The translations under genes were made by a program, and so were the position numbers. The notes beneath the pieces are model-generated. The model made no database searches. It was not told the DNA's origin and saw only the letters and a list, made by a program, of their open reading frames with translations. From an uncultured Clostridia bacterium (GTDB lineage Bacteria > Bacillota > Clostridia > Oscillospirales > Ruminococcaceae), in contig CANQNY010000011.1 of assembly GCA_947625335.1 (NCBI GenBank), forward strand, positions 1 to 35,195: 35,195 bases of DNA. The letters are read 5' to 3'. Shown one piece after another: positions 15,062 through 23,528 of this stretch. How positions within the stretch are numbered: the first letter of the stretch is position 1; each line of letters opens with the position of its first letter.

Positions 15062-16771
15062 TCAGACGGTGTAAGTCGCCTTAACCAGTTCGTCCATTGA
15101 AGTCTTTCCCGCCATTACCATTTTGGTAACGTTGTCGCGCAGCAGCAGCGTGCCGTTTTTAGTAGCCTGAGCGCCGATTTCCTCGGCAGTCGCGCCCCGC
15201 GAAATAAGCTCTTTTATATCGGGCGTGGTAACGATTATCTCGTGAATTGCGGTACGTCCCGAATAACCCGCTCCGTGGCAGGCTCTGCACCCGCCGGGGT
15301 GAGGTCTGTATATCTCGATGGGTTCTGTGCGGTTCATAAGTTTAAGTTCCTCGGGGTCGGTCAGCATAAACTTTTCCTTGCACTCCTTGCAAAGCAGTTT
15401 TACAAGTCGCTGTGCGATTATCCCGACAAGCGAAGTTGCAACCATGTAAGGAGCTACTCCCATATCCACCAGACGGACGATAGTCGACGCCGCGTCGTTG
15501 GTATGAAGCGTCGACAGCACGAAGTGTCCCGTGATAGCCGCGCGGATTGCGATGTCGGCGGTCTCGCCGTCACGAATTTCTCCGACCATTATAATGTCCG
15601 GGTCCTGACGAAGTATCGAACGCAGCGCCGCCGCAAAAGTCATACCCGCTTTATCGTTTATCTGGCACTGGTTTATGCCGTCGATTTTCTTTTCGACAGG
15701 GTCCTCAACCGTAACTATATTTACATTCGGCTGGGAAAGCTCGCCGAGAGTCGCGTAAAGCGTCGTGGATTTACCTGAACCCGTAGGTCCCGTAACCAGC
15801 ATAACTCCGTTCGGGCAGCGGATTATCTGCTTGAACATCTGGTAGTTATAATCCGTCATACCGAGGTCTGTTATCTTACGGGTCTTATCATCGGCGGTGG
15901 AAAGCAAACGTATAACGCACTTTTCGCCGTAAACGCAAGGTATCGTCGACACACGCATATCCAAATTCACGCCGTCAATGCGCGTTCCGAAACGTCCGTC
16001 AAGCGGAATTCTGCGCTCGGCAATGTTCATTCCGCCGAGGATCTTTATACGGGTGATTATGGAGTTGTGGAACGAAGGCGGGATTTTCATATCCTGCTCG
16101 ACAAGCTCGCCGTCGATACGAAAGCGAATTCTCGTCCTGTCCTTAAACGCCTCAATATGAATATCCGTAACCTTCATTCTGAAAGCGGTTTCAACCATCA
16201 TATTAACAAGCTTTACAATAGGCGCGTTATCTATACGTCCCTCGGACTCCGCCTGCGCGAGATCCTGTGCAATATCGCCGCCCTTGTCAGCCTCGCTTTC
16301 AAGCTCGGACACCGTGCTGTCCATTGCCTGCGACGAGTAGAACTTGTTTATAGCCGCCTCTATCTGCGTTTTTGTGGAGATCTGCGGCACGATTTCCATG
16401 CCAGTGATAACTTTCAGATCCTCAAAAATGTAGAAGTTTACGGGGTCGTTTGTCGCGACCATAAGGCGGTTGTGGTTGACTGAAAACGCAAAAACCGTCT
16501 TCTCCTTCGCGATATTCTCTGGGATTTTTCCGACTGCGGCGGTGTCCACTTTTACGGAGGACAAGTCCACAAACGGCACTTTCAGTCGTATGGCAAGCGC
16601 CTGCGCGAGCTGCGTCTCCGACACAAGCCCCATTTCCAGCATAACGTCGCCCAGCATCTTTCCGCCGCTTGCCTTCTGCTTGCTAAGCGCGTCTTGGAGC
16701 TGTTTCTCGCTGATAAATCCGCTGTTTACGAGAATTTCACCAATAGGTAAGTTTTTGACCGGTCCCGGCAT
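15062..16771 (-). CDS. pilB: Type IV pilus extension ATPase PilB
   Basis: PilB drives pilus polymerisation. The N-terminus carries an MshEN/GSPII_E_N domain (IGEILVNSGFISEKQLQDALSKQ, then LGDVMLEMGLVSETQLAQALA), a fold that can bind c-di-GMP in some homologues. The C-terminal ATPase has Walker A GPTGSGKST near residue 328, VEDPVE Asp box, Walker B DPDIIMVGEIRD, His box GHFVLSTLHTNDA, and a zinc-binding four-cysteine loop (CKECKE... CRACHGAGYSGR). I start at the ATG at 16771 rather than the in-frame TTG two codons earlier; a GGAAG ribosome site lies 8 bases upstream. It heads the pilB-pilT-pilin set, divergent from pilD; its own promoter was not clearly visible. Confidence 0.96.
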   Translation of the reverse strand: MPGPVKNLPIGEILVNSGFISEKQLQDALSKQKASGGKMLGDVMLEMGLVSETQLAQALAIRLKVPFVDLSSVKVDTAAVGKIPENIAKEKTVFAFSVNHNRLMVATNDPVNFYIFEDLKVITGMEIVPQISTKTQIEAAINKFYSSQAMDSTVSELESEADKGGDIAQDLAQAESEGRIDNAPIVKLVNMMVETAFRMKVTDIHIEAFKDRTRIRFRIDGELVEQDMKIPPSFHNSIITRIKILGGMNIAERRIPLDGRFGTRIDGVNLDMRVSTIPCVYGEKCVIRLLSTADDKTRKITDLGMTDYNYQMFKQIIRCPNGVMLVTGPTGSGKSTTLYATLGELSQPNVNIVTVEDPVEKKIDGINQCQINDKAGMTFAAALRSILRQDPDIIMVGEIRDGETADIAIRAAITGHFVLSTLHTNDAASTIVRLVDMGVAPYMVATSLVGIIAQRLVKLLCKECKEKFMLTDPEELKLMNRTEPIEIYRPHPGGCRACHGAGYSGRTAIHEIIVTTPDIKELISRGATAEEIGAQATKNGTLLLRDNVTKMVMAGKTSMDELVKATYTV

Positions 16772-16840
16772 GTGCAATTCTTCCTTTCGGGTAAACTTTG
16801 GTTTGCTTTCCGAAAATTTGGAAACTTTTCGATATTTCCC

Positions 16841-16869
16841 TTGAAAAATCTTCGGATTTATGTTAAAAT
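16841..16869 (+). promoter_or_regulatory. Sigma-A promoter of pilD
   Basis: TTGAAA, 17 bases, TAAAAT, followed by an AAGGAG ribosome site and the pilD ATG at 16899. A 7-pair dyad (AAAATAG-AGTTAAT-CTATTTT, 16866-16886) overlaps the -10 box and could be an operator or a 5' mRNA hairpin. Confidence 0.82.
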
Positions 16870-16898
16870 AGAGTTAATCTATTTTAAGGAGTGATTTT

Positions 16899-17945
16899 AT
16901 GCCCATAAACCTCACAATGCACATCTTCTATGCGGTGATAGCATTTATTTTCGGCTCTGTAATCGGCAGCTTTTTAAACGTCGTTATACTCCGCACGCCG
17001 CTTAAACAGTCGATAATCACCGAACCGTCGCATTGTTTTTCCTGCGGTCACAGGCTTGCGTGGTACGATATGTTCCCGATTTTCAGCTGGATCTTCCTTC
17101 GCGGGCGCTGCCGCTACTGCAAAGCGAAAATCTCCCCGCGCTATATGATAATCGAGGCAATAACCGCCGTGGCGTACTGTCTGGCGTACCTGCGTTTCGG
17201 GCTTAGCTTGGAGCTTGCGTACTCCGCGGTGCTTTTCGCGGTGCTGATTGTATTGTCGGGAATTGACATCGACCACTTTGAAATTCCCTACTGGTGCAGC
17301 ATAACGGTAGCCGTTCTGGGAATTTCGGCAATTTTCGTATTCCCCGAAACTCCGTGGCACGAACGCCTTATTTCCGCGGGAATAGTGATAGTCCTTTTCG
17401 GCATCCTCGTCCTTGTCGGAGGAATGGGCGGCGGCGACCTTCAGCTTATGGCAGGAGCGTCGCTGCTGCTTGGATATAAGGTTTTTGCCGCGCTGTTTAT
17501 CGGAATTTTCTTCGGAGCGATTTACGGAGCTGTCAAAAAACTCCGCGACAAAAAGCACGAAAAGGAAATTTCCGAAAAAATTCACGAACTTGTCAATATA
17601 TGGTATAAAAATCAACTTGACCAAAACGTCGGTTTTGTAACCGAGGGTCACGAAGACATAATTGTCGGAAGTATAAGTGACGGAAATCCCGACATTGAGT
17701 GGGAATTCCTCGAAGAAAAGGTCTGGAAAGGTTTGCCCGATAAGGCAGCTTTGAGCCGTTCTCTTCGTGATAATATCTCGGACGAGCGCGAGGGCGGATT
17801 TAGAATTTATATCCGCGGAGACGAAATAAAGAAAGTCAAATATTCACGCCGAATGGTTTTCGGACCGTTTCTCGCGGTCGGAATAGCTGCGGCGTGGCTC
17901 GTCGGAATTTTTATAATAGCTTGGTATATGAGCCTTTTTCATTAA
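16899..17945 (+). CDS. pilD: Prepilin peptidase / N-methyltransferase PilD with a large C-terminal insertion
   Basis: PilD is a polytopic membrane aspartyl protease that cuts prepilins after the leader Gly and methylates the new N-terminus. Visible features: first helix with FGSVIGSFLNVVILRTP; cytoplasmic zinc-binding pairs C46xxC49 and C71xxC74; catalytic Asp in GIDIDHFEIP (about 123-125) and GGGD180. The last membrane helix (FGPFLAVGIAAAWLVG) is separated from the preceding one by about 100 hydrophilic residues (about 215-316) in place of the usual short loop, giving 348 residues instead of ~250. It is the only type IV pilus gene on the plus strand, between the two pil operons, and would serve all the pilins in the window. 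Confidence 0.95.
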   Translation: MPINLTMHIFYAVIAFIFGSVIGSFLNVVILRTPLKQSIITEPSHCFSCGHRLAWYDMFPIFSWIFLRGRCRYCKAKISPRYMIIEAITAVAYCLAYLRFGLSLELAYSAVLFAVLIVLSGIDIDHFEIPYWCSITVAVLGISAIFVFPETPWHERLISAGIVIVLFGILVLVGGMGGGDLQLMAGASLLLGYKVFAALFIGIFFGAIYGAVKKLRDKKHEKEISEKIHELVNIWYKNQLDQNVGFVTEGHEDIIVGSISDGNPDIEWEFLEEKVWKGLPDKAALSRSLRDNISDEREGGFRIYIRGDEIKKVKYSRRMVFGPFLAVGIAAAWLVGIFIIAWYMSLFH

Positions 17946-17966
17946 GGAAATAAATTTTAAAACTTT

Positions 17967-17996
17967 TCGGGGCGAGCTTGTCGCCCCGATTGTTTT
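17967..17996. terminator. Bidirectional terminator between pilD and the minor pilin operon
   Basis: CGGGGCGA-GCTTG-TCGCCCCG is a perfect 8-pair stem followed by ATTGTTTT on the plus strand and by AAAAGTTTTAAAATTT on the minus strand. It lies between the converging ends of pilD and the last minor pilin gene. Confidence 0.85.
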
Positions 17997-18010
17997 ACAT
18001 ATTTTGCCGC

Positions 18011-18970
18011 TTACGGCGCAGCGGGCGTTGTTGAAGTCATAAGCTTACGCGCAATGTAATAAACGTAGGTGTCGGGGTAGAAGTACATTTGCCCGTTTTC
18101 ATCGGTGTAGACACTCGATATGCCGCTTTCCAACCTGGCATCCGTGTAGTTGTGCGCCTGAATATCGGGCTGGAGCCTGTAGGTCGGGTCTTCAAGCTTG
18201 ATGTTCCCGAGGTCAACATAACTCGTTCCCGAGAAAGTAAGGAACGTGCTTTCTCTGGTCTCATCAATGATGTTGTAGCACCCGTTGGTAAGATAAATAT
18301 CGGTCGTGACTTTTAACCCGTTTGCAAGCTTAACCTCGTCAGCGGGGGTCTGGTCCTCGGGATTTCCGTCGTCGTCCAGCAGCTGGTACTGTGTGTTGTA
18401 GTTCTCAAACGTTATCACGGGGTAAAGCCCGTCGTAAAAGCAACTCTCGAAAACAGGCTTTGTTTTCGTAAAATCAAGAGCGCAGTTTGTCTGGTTTACA
18501 TACTCGTTTGTGAGAACGAGCTTTTTCTGCGAAGTTTTCGGGTCGTCCAGCCAGCGAACTCCAAGACACCTTATTTCATAGACGTTTTTGTCCATCGTAT
18601 TCAAAGTGTCTATCATATCCTGAAGACCCTCGTCGTTGTGGTCGGGATAATCCGAGCCGGAGTACTTAAGCGACGCAAGATATATGCTTGACCCTGCGCT
18701 TGCAGTCGCATCATTGGGAACAGCTCCCGAAAACGTCTGAACATAGGTTGCATATCTCAAAGAACTCATAACATAGTTATGAATTGCCTCTTCAAGCAGC
18801 ACCGCGCGGGCGTTTTGTTCCTTTTCGCGGACGCTGTTCATAACGGGCGTTGCAAACCCGATAACGCCGATTATAAGAATACCCAACAGCGCGCTTGCCA
18901 CAATGACCTCGACAAGGGTGAAACCGCTTTTGTTACGCCAGCGACGCAGGCGTTTTAGAATTTTCGGCAT
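18011..18970 (-). CDS. Minor type IV pilin (PilV-like)
   Basis: A prepilin with a basic leader (MPKILKRLRRWRNKSG), Gly cleavage and mature FTLVEVIVASALLGILIIGVIGFA with Glu5; the VEVIVA pattern and flexible helix resemble PilV/PilI-type minor pilins. The 319-residue product has a large globular domain with few cysteines and no recognised adhesin fold. It is the last gene of the pilC-led operon, 17 bases after another minor pilin and downstream of the PilX-like gene. This is the usual grouping of a tip-initiating minor pilin complex. Confidence 0.85.
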   Translation of the reverse strand: MPKILKRLRRWRNKSGFTLVEVIVASALLGILIIGVIGFATPVMNSVREKEQNARAVLLEEAIHNYVMSSLRYATYVQTFSGAVPNDATASAGSSIYLASLKYSGSDYPDHNDEGLQDMIDTLNTMDKNVYEIRCLGVRWLDDPKTSQKKLVLTNEYVNQTNCALDFTKTKPVFESCFYDGLYPVITFENYNTQYQLLDDDGNPEDQTPADEVKLANGLKVTTDIYLTNGCYNIIDETRESTFLTFSGTSYVDLGNIKLEDPTYRLQPDIQAHNYTDARLESGISSVYTDENGQMYFYPDTYVYYIARKLMTSTTPAAP

Positions 18971-18987
18971 TTTTCCACCTCCGCGAA

Positions 18988-20217
18988 TTAGTTATAGTGC
19001 CTTGTGTAAAGGTACGCGCCGTAGATGTTTACGAGATAGTCGTCGGAGGTGTATTTCGGAGTTCCGACGCCGTCTGCGCCGATGTCGTAATCATCTCCGT
19101 TATATTCCGGGCAAGCATAGTAGTTTGTACGAATAGAGGTGCCGTCTGCGTTCACACCAGGAACGCCGTTATGTCCGAACGACGCCGTTGTCAAATGGGG
19201 ATCGTCTCCCTCAAACTCAACATAGAAGTTTATCGGCTTACCTTCGCTGAATTTCTTGCCCATCTGCTGACCATTGATATTAACGCCGTCCGGATCGCCC
19301 GTAACAAACGGAGAACCTATTCTTACAGCGTTGTCGCCGCTCTTCATAACGGAATAGTTGCATTGGTTATTAACTTCTGTACCAACGTAATCCGCCTGAA
19401 GACCGTTTGTGCCCGCGTCCGACGCAGACCGTTTCAGATAGCCAACCTTTACGACCTTTGCCGCCTTGTGGTAGTCCTTGGTGTAGGTTTTTCCGTCCTC
19501 GTCGGTTTCGGGGTTAGCGTCCCTCTTCGCCGCGTCGATGTAACTTGTATCGGTTTCATCTTCCGGCTCGCAATAGAAGTACAGTCTGAACTGCGCGTAG
19601 GGAACGTTTTCATCTCTGAACGTTTCTTTCCCGTTTATATCCTGAAGCGACGCCGCGCAGCGTATAAAATAGCGCGTGCGTCCCGGCGCGAGATAATTCG
19701 GATCGGCGGGGTTTGTGGAGGTGTGCGTGTCTTTTATAACATGCGTTATAATAATGTGACCGATGTTTGCCGTACCGGTAATTCTGGTATCCATTCTCGC
19801 CATCTGCGAGCCGGTGTTCGAGCCGCCGCTCGGGTCAGCGGTCGGAGTTTCGTTCTCGCCGCCGTAGTCAACGGGCGAGAGGAAGTAGTTCAACCCCTCC
19901 GCCGAGGTAAGCTCTCTCGGATCGGCAGCAGACTTGGTCTGATACGCGATAGGCGGGAGCGTCGTTCCGTTGAAGTCGAAAACAAGCTCTCCCGTAGCGC
20001 CCGAGGCGTCATAATCCTCGGAGCTTTTCTGGAGAATAGTAAGCACCTTTTCCTGCGACGAAAGCGCGCGCGCATACTCGTTGTTGTAATTTCTCGCGTT
20101 TACCGCAAGATTTAAAATCTGCGCGATCATTCCCGCCATAATGGCGAACACGGCGAACGCAACAATTATTTCCACAAGCGTAAAGCCGCTGCGTTTCGAG
20201 TAAAATCTCTTCAACAT
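18988..20217 (-). CDS. Minor type IV pilin, large (PilW/PilJ-like)
   Basis: A prepilin with short leader MLKRFYSKRSG and mature FTLVEIIVAFAVFAIMAGMIAQIL with Glu5. At 409 residues it is much larger than a structural pilin. The globular part is rich in Asp/Thr/Gly and Tyr, with acidic stretches such as DDYDIGADGVG and DANPETDEDG that might bind calcium, though no exact EF-hand-type loop is claimed. By position (between the PilX-like and PilV-like genes) and size it corresponds to the PilW/GspJ-type core minor pilin. Membrane inserted first, then at the pilus tip. Confidence 0.85.
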   Translation of the reverse strand: MLKRFYSKRSGFTLVEIIVAFAVFAIMAGMIAQILNLAVNARNYNNEYARALSSQEKVLTILQKSSEDYDASGATGELVFDFNGTTLPPIAYQTKSAADPRELTSAEGLNYFLSPVDYGGENETPTADPSGGSNTGSQMARMDTRITGTANIGHIIITHVIKDTHTSTNPADPNYLAPGRTRYFIRCAASLQDINGKETFRDENVPYAQFRLYFYCEPEDETDTSYIDAAKRDANPETDEDGKTYTKDYHKAAKVVKVGYLKRSASDAGTNGLQADYVGTEVNNQCNYSVMKSGDNAVRIGSPFVTGDPDGVNINGQQMGKKFSEGKPINFYVEFEGDDPHLTTASFGHNGVPGVNADGTSIRTNYYACPEYNGDDYDIGADGVGTPKYTSDDYLVNIYGAYLYTRHYN

Positions 20218-20234
20218 TGCAAATTCGCCTCCTT

Positions 20235-22553
20235 TTAGTGCAGTTTAACGTCGAACTTCCAGTTTTTAGGCGCGCCGGGAAGTTCTTCTTGAAGTTTATC
20301 TTGGTTCATGGCGTTCATAGGCATTTGGTCGGGCCAGCAGCCTATAACCGCGGGGTTGCTCTGGATAATGTAGTCCGAAACCGTCGCGCCGCCGAACAGT
20401 CTTATGCCGCCCGCTGTACCCGCGTTGCTGCCCGTCAGGTTCAGCGTCATATACGGAGCGTAGATATAGCCGAAAATGGCATTCTGCATTATTGCATTTC
20501 CGTCCAATCCTACCGACAAGCGTATATCCGCACTTTCTGCACAGGATATAATGAAGATGTTGACGTTCGGGTAAACGACTTCGCCATCGTCGCCAAGCAT
20601 TTTCGATTTTAAATCGGAGTGGGAATTCAGATAGCTGTCAATTTTATCTCTGTCAAGGCGATCGTTACATTTCTTGAGGGTTTCGCCAAGCGCAGACTGG
20701 CAATCAGGGCAATAATCGTTGAGAGCCCCGTGCTTAGTGCAGGTGATTGTTTTCTTGAATTTGCCGCAAATCGAGCATTTCGCCGTAGAAGGAGTCTCGC
20801 TGTAGGAACAGCCGTCGCCCTCGTAGCAGCCCTTGTGAACAAACTGCGAGTAGAATTCCCGCATATTGGTTGCAGTCGGGATTATTCCCGCGTTGTAGTC
20901 TATCTGACCATTCGGCAGCGTGGTTTCCGTACCGCCGCCCATAACGAACCAGCCGTAGTGCATTGTCATCTGACGGTCGGATTCTTGATAAGTAACGCCC
21001 TCGGGCACATCGATAACCACAGAGCCGTTGCCCTTTACGAGTATTACAGGCTCCATATAACCATAAACGTTTTCCGGCATCCACGAGAATGTTTCTTTAT
21101 GACCGTCGCCGTCAAGATCGCGGTTTGCCTGAACTCGAATAACAAACGTGTTTTCGGGGTCGTCGCCCGTATCGATCATAACCGTAAAATGGTTAACGCC
21201 GTTGTTTACATGGTCGCAAGTAACATCTTGAATTACGCAGCCCTTGCCCTCGTAGGTGTTATTAGCGTCGTCGTGTCTCTGCGTATTGCTGTAATTTAAG
21301 TAATATACAGGCTTTGCGTCTGCGCCGTTGCTGTCGTTGAACGTAATTGTGACTTTATTTCTTTCAAGCAGCGGGTCGATCTGGTTTCCTATCTTGTCCT
21401 CGTCGACTTCCCACTTAAAGTAGCTTGTGGTGGTGGTTCTTTCAACGATAAGATCCAAAACTTCCTGCTGGGTCATATAACCGGAAACGCCGTTGTTCCA
21501 CTTGCCTTTCGGCTCACCGTTAATGCCGGTGTCGCCGTTTTTGGATTTATCAACGCTGTTGCAATATACATGGTCAAGATTTACCCAGTTCACGCCGCCC
21601 CACTTGTTCTTCTCAACGTAAACATCGCCCGCAACAAAGTAATTGCTTTCTTGCATATTAGGCGCACCTTGAATATGCAAATCGCCGAGAATGTACACAT
21701 CCGCGTTTTTAAACGTAGCGTTGTTTGTTATGTACATGTCGTGACCGATAAGAACCGTACCCCTCTTGCCGCTCGGGAACTCCATGGGCGAGGATCCGCT
21801 GAATGTAAACGTATCTCTTACCGTTATTGTAACGGGTTTATCGGCTTTTATCTGCAAATAATCCGACATTGTCATATTGCCGCCGCAGGACAAATCGCCC
21901 GTGATCTCCATTGCATTTCCGACAATATACGGCTTTACGAAAAGCTCAGGGCTGTCAAGAAATACATCTACGTCAAATACGCCGAAAGCGAAGACATTAT
22001 CATTCGGAACATAGCCCGTACCCGCAAATATCTGCGTATTAGACGGGGAATTTGCCGCGGGTGCCTCCGCTGGGGCGTAAATTACGGTATGATACGCCTC
22101 TTTAACGCCGTTCACGGAAGTCGTTACAACGACGTCATATGTCTTTCTTGTAGTGCCTGCAACGGTCTCGTCGTCAAGTCTGGTGACTGTTACCGAGTAC
22201 GCGCCAAGCTGCGAATCGTAGGCGTCTGTGCTTTCGATACCGCCCGTTTTTCCGAACGCCTCAAACCCGTTTGAACCCGTTGTCACGGAATCGCCGGGGT
22301 TTGCCAGACCGTTCAAAAGACCGGCAAAATCGGCAAGCGTGCCGTCGTTCAAACCGCCGATAAGCGTATCCGAAATGGATACCGCCGACTGGTACGACTG
22401 CTGTTGATTAAACGTTGCGTACTGCGTCGACCGCGACGACACAACCGAGAAGTACATCGCCATACAGCAGATCATCAGCGCCGTCATGGTACTCAGCACC
22501 ATAAACAGCGCACTTCCGCGGCAGCTCAGATATTTTCTGAGAGTATGTGCCAT
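20235..22553 (-). CDS. Very large PilX/GspK-like pilus tip protein with beta-solenoid and cysteine-rich module
   Basis: The N-terminus RGSALFMVLSTMTALMICCMAMYF is a pilin-type hydrophobic helix but lacks Glu5, as in GspK and PilX proteins that sit at the very tip. The 772-residue product is far larger than ordinary PilX (~200). Residues about 205-325 have repeated Gly/Asn-rich strands (VGNAMEITGDLSCGGNMTMS, VLIGHDMYITNNATFKNADV) suggesting a beta-solenoid. A cysteine-rich segment (about 576-618) reads CX5C, CSIC, then C605, H608 and CPDC, like a zinc ribbon or a disulfide-rich knob. The start at 22553 has AAGGAGG. It is followed by the PilW- and PilV-like genes. A surface adhesin role at the pilus tip is inferred. 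Confidence 0.8.
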   Translation of the reverse strand: MAHTLRKYLSCRGSALFMVLSTMTALMICCMAMYFSVVSSRSTQYATFNQQQSYQSAVSISDTLIGGLNDGTLADFAGLLNGLANPGDSVTTGSNGFEAFGKTGGIESTDAYDSQLGAYSVTVTRLDDETVAGTTRKTYDVVVTTSVNGVKEAYHTVIYAPAEAPAANSPSNTQIFAGTGYVPNDNVFAFGVFDVDVFLDSPELFVKPYIVGNAMEITGDLSCGGNMTMSDYLQIKADKPVTITVRDTFTFSGSSPMEFPSGKRGTVLIGHDMYITNNATFKNADVYILGDLHIQGAPNMQESNYFVAGDVYVEKNKWGGVNWVNLDHVYCNSVDKSKNGDTGINGEPKGKWNNGVSGYMTQQEVLDLIVERTTTTSYFKWEVDEDKIGNQIDPLLERNKVTITFNDSNGADAKPVYYLNYSNTQRHDDANNTYEGKGCVIQDVTCDHVNNGVNHFTVMIDTGDDPENTFVIRVQANRDLDGDGHKETFSWMPENVYGYMEPVILVKGNGSVVIDVPEGVTYQESDRQMTMHYGWFVMGGGTETTLPNGQIDYNAGIIPTATNMREFYSQFVHKGCYEGDGCSYSETPSTAKCSICGKFKKTITCTKHGALNDYCPDCQSALGETLKKCNDRLDRDKIDSYLNSHSDLKSKMLGDDGEVVYPNVNIFIISCAESADIRLSVGLDGNAIMQNAIFGYIYAPYMTLNLTGSNAGTAGGIRLFGGATVSDYIIQSNPAVIGCWPDQMPMNAMNQDKLQEELPGAPKNWKFDVKLH

Positions 22554-22592
22554 GATTTCCTCCTTACTGTCAAAATACCCGCAAGGCGTATG

Positions 22593-23528
22593 TTACGACG
22601 CCTTGCCGTCCTGAGCGTTAAGCTGGTCGGTGGGATCCTGCATACGCTCGATGCTGTAGAATACCATTTCCGTGCTCATCTCGTAGAAATAATCGCCTGC
22701 GGACGCATTCTGACCCGACTCGGCGTTTCCGTTTTCGGGCGTCTGCGGACGGGTAAGTCCGGTTTGTCCGCTTATCGCAGCAAGAGCGTCAAAACCGGCG
22801 CCTGTCTGAACATCTGCGGTTTTTTCCGACGTAAGCTGTCCGTAAAATTCGGTAACATTTCTCTCAACGGGTCCCTTGTTGTATTCAATGGTCATGGTTT
22901 TAAGCATAACCGCTTTTCTGGTATCGGTTTCGTTCTCTTTCTTGGTGTATGTATTCACCTCGTCGCAGAAATCAAGAAGATCTTCATTTGTAAGCCCGCG
23001 AACGGTGAAAACCACCGTGCTTGCGCCGATCTCCTGCGGCTCGCTCAGAGCCTCCATAAGCATTGCCTGGCGCGCGAGCAAATCTACCTCTTCCTCAGAC
23101 GCCTCCACGCCCTGAGTCGCATAGCTCTTAAGAGCGTACTCAACGGTCGCGGGAGCATAGAACGTCGCGGAAAGGGACTCCGTTTCGGGAGCGCCGACCG
23201 TAACATCTTCTACAACGACTCTGGACTTGCACCCGAGAATAAACTCTCTGAAAGCATTGTCCGCCTCGTAATCCTTAAGTTCGGGGAAGAACATATCCGC
23301 CATATGCTCGCCCTCTTTATAAGCATCGAGTATCTGATCCTTCAGCGGACCTTTACGCTCCGCCTTTTCTTGGGCAGCCTTAAGCTCAAGGACCTTCGTC
23401 GCCAACGTTTCGGTGGTAGTGCCGACCGACTCAAACTTCGGCTTTATAAGCAAAAACCCTCCGAGTGCCAGAATTACTATCGCCAGAATTACCAGCGCGC
23501 CTATACGTTCTTGTTTACTGAGCTTCAT
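22593..23528 (-). CDS. pilO: PilO-like pilus alignment protein
   Basis: A bitopic membrane protein: short cytoplasmic MKLSKQERIG, one membrane helix ALVILAIVILALGGFLLI, then a coiled coil and an extracytoplasmic alpha/beta region, the layout of PilO. At 311 residues it is longer than proteobacterial PilO (~200), with a disordered Asn/Gly/Ser-rich stretch before the C-terminus (RPQTPENGNAESGQNASAGD). It overlaps the pilM-pilN gene by 14 bases (ATG inside GGCAATGAAGC), implying translational coupling and a shared complex. No PilP or secretin gene is present, as expected for a single-membrane cell. Confidence 0.78.
   Translation of the reverse strand: MKLSKQERIGALVILAIVILALGGFLLIKPKFESVGTTTETLATKVLELKAAQEKAERKGPLKDQILDAYKEGEHMADMFFPELKDYEADNAFREFILGCKSRVVVEDVTVGAPETESLSATFYAPATVEYALKSYATQGVEASEEEVDLLARQAMLMEALSEPQEIGASTVVFTVRGLTNEDLLDFCDEVNTYTKKENETDTRKAVMLKTMTIEYNKGPVERNVTEFYGQLTSEKTADVQTGAGFDALAAISGQTGLTRPQTPENGNAESGQNASAGDYFYEMSTEMVFYSIERMQDPTDQLNAQDGKAS

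Noticed and set aside
18997-20115. 372-residue plus-strand ORF
   Set aside because: Antisense shadow of the large minor pilin gene, which has a clear prepilin signal.
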